The position numbers were made by a program, and so were the translations under genes. Below the pieces are notes generated by a model. That model was not told the origin of the DNA. It saw only the letters and a list, made by a program, of their open reading frames with translations, and searched no databases. Below, in pieces: positions 58,301-64,000 of a DNA stretch of 64,000 nt. The stretch is from Psychrobacillus glaciei (GTDB taxonomy: Bacteria; Bacillota; Bacilli; Bacillales_A; Planococcaceae): positions 186,001 to 250,000 of the forward strand of contig NZ_CP031223.1 of the NCBI RefSeq assembly GCF_008973485.1. Reading direction: 5' to 3'. Numbering within the stretch: position 1 is the stretch's first letter; each line of letters opens with the position of its first letter.

Positions 58301-60370
58301 GTGACGAAAGTGCTTACTCATCCATTGCAGAATAATTTAATAGAATTACAGGGTGAATATTCTTTCCTGATGGTTGCCCTTTCGATTATGCTTGCGTTTA
58401 TAGTTACTTACACCGCATTTGTAATGAATAATCGGGTTCAAAATAATAGTTTTTATCATCGCAAGTTTTGGTTTGTGCTTGCTTCTATTGCAATGGGATT
58501 TGGTATTTGGACAATGCATTTTGTTGGTATGTTAGCTTTTTCCTTACCTGTTGGCATTTATTACGATCATTTATCAACTATTATTTCCATTGTCCCAGCG
58601 ATTGCAGCATCCTTTATTGCTTTTTATTTAGCAAATCGTCAAAAAAAGTCTATTTGGACTATTTTTATGTTTAGTTTGGTTATTGGTATAGGAATTTCAA
58701 CGTGTCACTACGTTAGTATGTTAGGAATGAGAACGGAAGCAATTCATACGTATAAACGAAGCATTTTCGTCTTATCTTTCGTTATTTCTGTAGTAATTCC
58801 ATTTTTGGCAAGTATTGTTTTTTTAAAATTACAGCGCTATGTGGAAATTCGCACTCTTCGTCTATACATGGCACTTGCATTAGGTTTGGCCATTTCTGGA
58901 ACCTATTATACTTGGATGAGTTCGATGAGTTTCTATCTCCCTAAGCATTTTTCGCCACATTCGAGAATTATTCAAATGGTCGATATAGATTTGTTAGGTG
59001 TTATCGTGACTATTGGTGTGACATTACTCTTAAGTTTTCTTCTTTTATCGAATCTTATGGATAAGTACATAGAAAATCGTGCGAGTTATTATGATCCATT
59101 AACTAAATTGCCGAATCGTCGTTTGTTTGAGCAAAAAATAAAAACGACCGAGTTTCCTCAAAGTTTGGCTATTTGGCATTTACATGGGTTAGAACATGTA
59201 AATCGAGAGTATGATTACCAATTTGGTGACAAGGTAATTCAACAATTATCTTTAGAGTTTAGAGCATTAGTACCCTCCGTGATGGAGCTTTATCGAATTG
59301 ATGGACATCGCTTTGCTTTTCTCACACATCATATAGATGGTATGGATTATTTACAAAAAGAGATGGAGGAAGTTGCAGGATACCTTCGTAAGCCACTTAT
59401 AGTGGAGGATTATGAAGTTAATATCTCTGCTGTATGCGCCATATCAAGAGCAAATAATATAGAAGAAATGGCGAATATATATACGAATGCACAAGCAGTG
59501 TTAAACTATTCTTCCATCGAATTCAATTACGAAATCATTCACTATGATTCTACGATACATACATATGCATTTGGGCTGGAAATCGTAGAGAATATTGGGC
59601 GAGCAATGAAGCAAGAAGAGTTTTTTCTTGTTTATCAGCCAAAAGTAAACATGGTCACCAATAAAGTTGCAGGAGTTGAAACATTGCTTCGTTGGAATCA
59701 TCCGACATATGGATTTCTTTCTCCAGAAGTGTTTATCCCAATTTTAGAAGAGAATCATCGAATGGTTGTTGTGACGGATTGGATTATTGAAAAAGTTTGC
59801 AGACAAATAGCGGATTGGCGAAATGACGGAGTATTTTTTCAGCAAGTGGCCATCAATATTCCTGGACAATATGTTACGTCGAGCCGTCTATTAGAAGTAT
59901 TAAAACATAAATTAAACAAATATAAATTAGAGTCCAGTCTATTGGAACTTGAAATTACAGAAACTAGCTTTGTGAAAAATATTGAAGAGGCAATAAAAGC
60001 GGTCAATACCTTCCGTCAAGAAGGTTTTTCAGTAGCGCTAGATGACTTTGGAACAGGAGTTTCTTCCCTATCGTATTTAAAAAAGATGCCTATTTCTACG
60101 TTGAAAATTGATAAATCTTTCATTGATGATGTTCCGCATTCTGGAAAAGATTCCTCCATAATCCGAGCTATTATTGCGTTAGGAGAATCCTTAGATTTAA
60201 CGATTGTATTTGAAGGAGTCGAAACAAAGGAGCAAGTAGAGTTTTTGGCAACTACTTGTGAAAGTCCGATTATTCAAGGGTATTATTTTGCCAAACCAAT
60301 GAAAGTGGATGAACTTGTTCAGTGGAGCCAAGCATTTGAACAAACATTCAAAATTCCGATCCGAACATAA
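58301..60370 (+). CDS. MHYT-GGDEF-EAL cyclic-di-GMP signalling protein
   Basis: A 689-residue membrane protein. Residues about 15-245 form a seven-helix MHYT sensor with motifs TMHFVGM and TCHYVSMLGMR. Residues about 265-400 are a GGDEF-like domain whose active motif is degenerate (YRIDGHRF). Residues about 430-685 are an EAL phosphodiesterase with ETLLRWNHP (in place of EALLRW), EITET, DDFGTG, LKIDKSF and FEGVE, so the catalytic residues are kept. It is therefore probably a c-di-GMP phosphodiesterase controlled by a membrane-sensed signal. GTG 58301 is the likely start, but a GTG at 58310 is also possible. Confidence 0.88.
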   Translation: MTKVLTHPLQNNLIELQGEYSFLMVALSIMLAFIVTYTAFVMNNRVQNNSFYHRKFWFVLASIAMGFGIWTMHFVGMLAFSLPVGIYYDHLSTIISIVPAIAASFIAFYLANRQKKSIWTIFMFSLVIGIGISTCHYVSMLGMRTEAIHTYKRSIFVLSFVISVVIPFLASIVFLKLQRYVEIRTLRLYMALALGLAISGTYYTWMSSMSFYLPKHFSPHSRIIQMVDIDLLGVIVTIGVTLLLSFLLLSNLMDKYIENRASYYDPLTKLPNRRLFEQKIKTTEFPQSLAIWHLHGLEHVNREYDYQFGDKVIQQLSLEFRALVPSVMELYRIDGHRFAFLTHHIDGMDYLQKEMEEVAGYLRKPLIVEDYEVNISAVCAISRANNIEEMANIYTNAQAVLNYSSIEFNYEIIHYDSTIHTYAFGLEIVENIGRAMKQEEFFLVYQPKVNMVTNKVAGVETLLRWNHPTYGFLSPEVFIPILEENHRMVVVTDWIIEKVCRQIADWRNDGVFFQQVAINIPGQYVTSSRLLEVLKHKLNKYKLESSLLELEITETSFVKNIEEAIKAVNTFRQEGFSVALDDFGTGVSSLSYLKKMPISTLKIDKSFIDDVPHSGKDSSIIRAIIALGESLDLTIVFEGVETKEQVEFLATTCESPIIQGYYFAKPMKVDELVQWSQAFEQTFKIPIRT

Positions 60371-60414
60371 CTGCCCCTCTACTGCGGAGCGGCAGTTAAG
60401 CTAGTCTTCGCGTT

Positions 60415-60894
60415 TTACTTCATAAATTTCTGTTCATGCGCAAGAAGCCATTCTTTTCTCCATAAGCCACCGGCATAACCAGTTAATTTTCCATTCGAAC
60501 CAATAATGCGATGACAAGGAATCACAATGCTTAGCTTATTTTTTCCGTTTGCACTTCCTACTGCGCGAACGGCATTTTCTTTTCTAATTGAAACCGCAAT
60601 ATCCTTATACGATCCAGTTTCTGCGTAAGGAATCGTTGTCAAAGCGTTCCAAACGGATTTCTGAAATTCAGTACCCGTATTAATGTAAGAGAATGAAAAC
60701 TCATGGCGCTCCCCTTTAAAATATTCATCCATTTCATGATAGCAATTCTGAAGTACTACAGGGGTATCCTTAGTTAACAGATGAGTAACTACGTCTTGAT
60801 CTGAAAACATAATCGAAATTATAGCTTCTTCCGTCCCAATAATCTCCAAAACACCGATAGGAGTGGAATAATCTGCTTGAAAAGTTTTACTCAT
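60415..60894 (-). CDS. ogt: Methylated-DNA-protein-cysteine methyltransferase
   Basis: A 159-residue suicide repair protein that removes the methyl group from O6-methylguanine. The active cysteine is in IVIPCHRIIGSNGKLTGYAG, and the Arg-finger and helix-turn-helix lie just before (AVGSANGKNK). AGGAGGT precedes the ATG. It is a single gene, with no Ada-type regulator domain. Confidence 0.93.
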   Translation of the reverse strand: MSKTFQADYSTPIGVLEIIGTEEAIISIMFSDQDVVTHLLTKDTPVVLQNCYHEMDEYFKGERHEFSFSYINTGTEFQKSVWNALTTIPYAETGSYKDIAVSIRKENAVRAVGSANGKNKLSIVIPCHRIIGSNGKLTGYAGGLWRKEWLLAHEQKFMK

Positions 60895-61004
60895 ATTAAA
60901 ACCTCCTGCTTCGTAAAGTCTTTAATTTATATTATAGACTATAAGACTATTTAATGCGGAAATTACATTGAAAGGGAGCTAAAATTCATAGTCTTAACTA
61001 GACA

Positions 61005-61172
61005 TTAATCAATCACTATTTTCCCATCTTTATCTAGTAACGGAGTCATTCCATTCAACCCCAAACCACTTGTAATGAGATAATTTACACCTGTTTCAGT
61101 ATCTACTACAATTTTAATAATGCCTCCACTGACGTGTTCTTTTAATTTTACTGTAAATCTTTTTTTCATCAT
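61005..61172 (-). CDS. DUF6440-like small protein (55 aa)
   Basis: Short beta-rich protein: KRFTVKLKEHVSGGIIKIVV, DTETGVNYLITSGLGLNGMT, PLLDKDGKIVID. The pattern resembles the small Firmicutes DUF6440 family, mostly from memory. ATG 61172 is chosen as GGGGGAA is about 6 nt upstream; an ATG one codon later is possible. Stands alone, function unknown. Confidence 0.6.
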   Translation of the reverse strand: MMKKRFTVKLKEHVSGGIIKIVVDTETGVNYLITSGLGLNGMTPLLDKDGKIVID

Positions 61173-61346
61173 TACATTCCCCCTTCCGATATCTATCATT
61201 AATAACTTTCATTATTTAAATTTTACATTAAATTTTTAATGAAAGCTTAAAATAATTAGAACCATGAATTATTCACCAATCTATTAATATAGTCTATGAA
61301 TGCCTTTTTCATCGTATTTCTTGTCCTTTGCTATTCATAAAAACAC

Positions 61347-61574
61347 TAAAGGGCACTTGCGCTTTTCTTTAAAGAAAGTATATAAGTTTTGATGCCATGA
61401 ACAGGTAGATTCCCGCTGAAAGAGGACGCGGCGACTTCTGCGGGAATAGCGTGAGCGGAAGGAAGGCTAAAGGCGCCTCTTCTCTGAGGCAACGCCTTCA
61501 TGACCAACATCCTGTTGGCCTAGGAGACTGAAGCCATGTCCGCGAAAAGCGTCCGCCATAGCGGAAATCAGGTG
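61347..61574. repeat. Dispersed intergenic repeat, copy 4 (module Q)
   Basis: It opens with AAAGGGCACTTGCG, like the end of module P. It then carries GCGGCGACTTCTGCGGGAA, GGCGCC and AACGCC arms that can pair, and closes with GCGAAAAGCGTCCGCC and ATAGCGGAAATCA, matching 8818-8905. It occupies nearly half of the 570-bp gap between the small protein and the TetR gene; the rest is AT-rich. Confidence 0.7.
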
Positions 61575-61685
61575 GTATTTCTAAGTTACTCTTCTTAAAA
61601 GGACCGGGCGTCTTTTGCCCGGTTTTCCTTACATTCAAAAGAATAAAATTAGACGACCTTGGTTGATTAATGTTAATCTACAATC

Positions 61686-61698
61686 GACCAGAGTGGTC
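61686..61698 (+). promoter_or_regulatory. Probable TetR operator
   Basis: GACCA-gag-TGGTC, a 13-bp palindrome. It lies 44 bp before the TetR gene, just behind a TACAAT -10-like hexamer (61679-61684), a position suited to autorepression. Confidence 0.5.
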
Positions 61699-61742
61699 TA
61701 CATATGTTCTTACTGGAATAAACATTAAATAGTTAGGGGGAA

Positions 61743-62366
61743 ATGGTTATTACAAAGCGATTTGAAAATCTAGATGTTAAGAAACAAAAAAGAATTATTG
61801 ACGCAGCTTTAAATGAGTTTAAGGAGAAAGGTTTTGATCAAGCTTCAACCAACCAAATAGTGAAGAAAGCTGGAATCGGAAAAGGAATGCTCTTTTATTA
61901 TTTTAAGACTAAACAGGACCTCTATTTGTATTTAATCGAATATTGTCTTGAAATGGTGGAAAATGAGTATTTTGAAGAAATAAATTCCAAAGAACCTGAT
62001 TTGTTGGAACGAATGAAGCAAATTGTAGTGGTTAAAATGGATTTTCTCTCAAAATATCCAGAAGCCATCAACTTTATAGCCACTATTATTTTGAATGATC
62101 AAATTGATGCGGACTTAAAATCTCGGATAGAAACGTTGTATGAAACTGGTTACGCTAGGATTTATGGAAATATAGATTATACGTTTTTTAAAGAGGGGAT
62201 GGATGTTCAAAAAGCATTTAACTTAATCAGATGGTCGATTGAAGGGTATGAAAATGAACTAAAGCGGCGATTGAAGGGGCAAGATTTAAGTGCAATGGAC
62301 TATGATTCCTATGTCAAAGAGTTTTTGGATTATATAAATATAATGCGAGCTTTGTATTATAAATAA
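61743..62366 (+). CDS. TetR/AcrR-family transcriptional repressor
   Basis: A 207-residue regulator with an N-terminal TetR DNA-binding domain (KKQKRIIDAALNEFKEKGFD, then STNQIVKKAGIGKGMLFYYF). The C-terminal ligand-binding part is divergent. It precedes an ABC exporter ATPase by 15 bp, so it probably controls that exporter. The ATG at 61743 follows AGGGGG by only 2 nt, an unusually short spacing; no better start is visible. Confidence 0.88.
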   Translation: MVITKRFENLDVKKQKRIIDAALNEFKEKGFDQASTNQIVKKAGIGKGMLFYYFKTKQDLYLYLIEYCLEMVENEYFEEINSKEPDLLERMKQIVVVKMDFLSKYPEAINFIATIILNDQIDADLKSRIETLYETGYARIYGNIDYTFFKEGMDVQKAFNLIRWSIEGYENELKRRLKGQDLSAMDYDSYVKEFLDYINIMRALYYK

Positions 62367-62381
62367 AGGGAGGGTCAAAAT

Positions 62382-63269
62382 ATGTCGATCATACAAACGA
62401 ATAACTTAACGAAAAAATTTGGGAAGTTCACCGCTTTAGATCATGTGAGTTTAGTAGTGAATGAAGGAGAAGTATATGGATTCATCGGTCCAAATGGAGC
62501 GGGTAAATCTACAACGATTCGTCTGTTGCTCGGTATGATTAAAGCATCAGAAGGTGGGGCAACTATTTTTGGTAAGGATGCTTGGAATGATGCTTTGGAT
62601 ATTCATAAACGCGTTTCATATGTACCAGGTGATGTGAACTTATGGCCGAATTTAACGGGCGGAGAAGTAATTGATTTGTTCATGAAATTACGGGGAGCAA
62701 TAAATAAAAATCGGCGAGAAGAAATGATTGAAAAGTTTAAGTTTGACCCTTCCAAAAAATGTAGAACTTATTCTAAAGGAAATCGACAAAAGGTTGCATT
62801 AATAGCAGCATTCGCATCGGGTGCGGACCTATATATTTTGGATGAGCCAACATCAGGTCTAGACCCTCTGATGGAAAGAGTGTTCCAAGAATGTGTGATG
62901 GATGCTAAAAAAGAAGGAAAAAGCATTCTACTATCCAGTCATATTCTTTCCGAAGTAGAAAAGTTATGTGATCGAGTAGGAATCATCCGACAAGGTAAAA
63001 TGATTGAAACAGGTACATTAAGCGAACTAAGACATTTAACTCGAACCAATGTACTCGTCGAAGCGAAGTTGCCAATTATCGGATTAAGTGAATTAAAAGG
63101 TATTTATTCTATAGAACAAAACAATCGAGTACTTTCATTCCAAGTAGATTCAGACCAATTGGATGCGGTTATTAGGCATGTTAGTCAGTTTGGAGTTGTA
63201 AGATTAGAAAGTGCCCCTCAAAATTTAGAAGACTTATTTATGCGCCATTATGAGGGAGACGCAGTCTGA
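62382..63269 (+). CDS. ABC exporter ATP-binding protein
   Basis: A 295-residue ATPase of the drug/antibiotic exporter group. Walker A is GPNGAGKSTTIR, signature YSKGNRQKVALI, Walker B LYILDEPTSGLDP, and switch His in LLSSHIL. The signature replaces LSGGQ with YSKGN, as in many two-component exporters. The C-terminal 70 residues are the usual regulatory tail. GGGAGG precedes the ATG, and the stop overlaps the permease start. Confidence 0.9.
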   Translation: MSIIQTNNLTKKFGKFTALDHVSLVVNEGEVYGFIGPNGAGKSTTIRLLLGMIKASEGGATIFGKDAWNDALDIHKRVSYVPGDVNLWPNLTGGEVIDLFMKLRGAINKNRREEMIEKFKFDPSKKCRTYSKGNRQKVALIAAFASGADLYILDEPTSGLDPLMERVFQECVMDAKKEGKSILLSSHILSEVEKLCDRVGIIRQGKMIETGTLSELRHLTRTNVLVEAKLPIIGLSELKGIYSIEQNNRVLSFQVDSDQLDAVIRHVSQFGVVRLESAPQNLEDLFMRHYEGDAV

Positions 63270-64000
63270 TGTCAAAACAGCTGTTTAAACATACAGGAAT
63301 GCTTGCCTACTTTATATTACGGCAAAATCGTTTGCGGATCTCTATTTGGATTATTGCTTTACTTTTAATAACACTCAGCACTGCTAATGCATTTAAGGAT
63401 TTATACCAAACTTCAGAGGATAGACAGGCAATTGCGCAAACAATGTTGAACCCTGCAATGACAGCAATGGTTGGTCATAGTGATGGGTTAGACAACTATA
63501 CAAACGGAGCGATGATGGCTCATCAGATGTTGCTTTTTACTGCTATAGCAGTTGCTATCATGAGTATTTTACTTGTAGTAAGACATACGCGCGCAGAGGA
63601 AGAAGATGGGCAGATGGAATTGATACGCTCGCTACCTATTGGTCGATTGTCGAATTTAAGTGCCACTGTCTTAGTTGTGAGTGGAACGAATATTTTATTA
63701 GCTTTCTTAATGGGTTTTGGATTGTACGCATTAGGAATTGAAAGTATGGATTTAGAAGGCTCCGTGTTATACGGAGCGGCTTTAGGGGCAACGGGAATCA
63801 TTTTTACAGGGATAACAGCTGTATTTGCCCAACTATCGGAGAACTCTCGCGGGACAATAGGGTTAAGTTTTGCCGTACTAATTATCGCGTATTTAATTCG
63901 AGCGGTAGGAGATGTTAGCAATGAAACACTTTCCTGGTTTTCACCCCTAGGAATCCCATTAAAAGCGGAAGTCTATGTTCACAATAACTGGTCACCCATT
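63269..64000 (+). CDS. ABC exporter permease (3' partial)
   Basis: The first 244 codons of a membrane protein, running off the right edge. Helices at about residues 25-45, 85-110, 135-160, 170-190 and 195-215. The phrase TRAEEEDGQMELIRSLPIGR is typical of ABC-2-type permeases of large exporters (about 530 residues in full). It overlaps the ATPase stop (TGATG). It completes the TetR-ABC set. Confidence 0.87.
   Translation, partial: MSKQLFKHTGMLAYFILRQNRLRISIWIIALLLITLSTANAFKDLYQTSEDRQAIAQTMLNPAMTAMVGHSDGLDNYTNGAMMAHQMLLFTAIAVAIMSILLVVRHTRAEEEDGQMELIRSLPIGRLSNLSATVLVVSGTNILLAFLMGFGLYALGIESMDLEGSVLYGAALGATGIIFTGITAVFAQLSENSRGTIGLSFAVLIIAYLIRAVGDVSNETLSWFSPLGIPLKAEVYVHNNWSPI

Overview
The window looks like a chromosomal segment of a low-GC, endospore-former-type member of the Bacillales, most likely Planococcaceae (Psychrobacillus, Sporosarcina or Lysinibacillus relatives). 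This rests on the AT-rich base composition, strong AGGAGG-type ribosome sites, many TTG and GTG starts, the LiaIHFSR operon, an S-box riboswitch, and small Bacillales families (DUF2187, DUF3243, DUF1992, BsuPI lipoprotein, DUF2087). The genus is an inference; no rRNA lies in the window. No transposase, phage gene, CRISPR array or tRNA was found.

Layout. 1-7333: a tightly overlapping operon of a BioY biotin transporter (cut by the left edge), an acyl-CoA ligase, a thiolase, two hot-dog hydratase subunits, an SDR reductase, a complete ECF energising module (EcfA1-EcfA2-EcfT) and a CHY zinc-finger protein. 7610-19431: housekeeping genes (RlmI-like methyltransferase, RecQ, DbpA, Nudix, AI-2E-family exporter, a second solo BioY behind a BirA-type operator, an FhuF-like ferric reductase). 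19432-19810: a Fur box over a strong promoter, a short C-rich transcript candidate with its own terminator (possible FsrA/RyhB-type small RNA), then a perfect-consensus promoter for malic enzyme. 21128-29335: transporters, peptidases PepT and PepF, a zinc-finger/HTH/DUF2087 regulator behind a perfect palindrome, and PlsY. 29415-32419: SAM-I riboswitch, MetY and homoserine dehydrogenase. 32616-39968: DNA repair, DMT transporter, BsuPI lipoprotein, and a two-component system with an unannotated small membrane ORF between regulator and kinase. 40376-46600: the Lia envelope-stress operon facing a phosphoesterase-DedA-UppP operon, which suggests undecaprenyl-phosphate recycling. 46670-50414: paired NrdR-like boxes and a cobalamin riboswitch in front of a B12-independent class Ia ribonucleotide reductase. 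50544-58006: small enzymes, a 2-hydroxyacid dehydrogenase, a lipoprotein, and a glycine betaine ABC transporter behind a sigma-B-like promoter. 58301-64000: an MHYT-GGDEF-EAL protein, Ogt, and a TetR/ABC exporter set cut by the right edge.

Two classes of non-coding structure stand out. First, at least five intergenic arrays of very degenerate tandem units share a strict 20-21 nt period (about two helical turns) but have different cores; the clearest is six units at exactly 21 nt at 38854-38969. Second, a dispersed, modular intergenic repeat family occurs at 8342-8905, 14341-14763, 53092-53297 and 61347-61574, with a relative inside the met leader at 29686-29806. Neither encodes an evident protein.

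The best candidates for a little-described system are the biotin-precursor beta-oxidation-like operon with its own ECF motor, and the 21-nt arrays.
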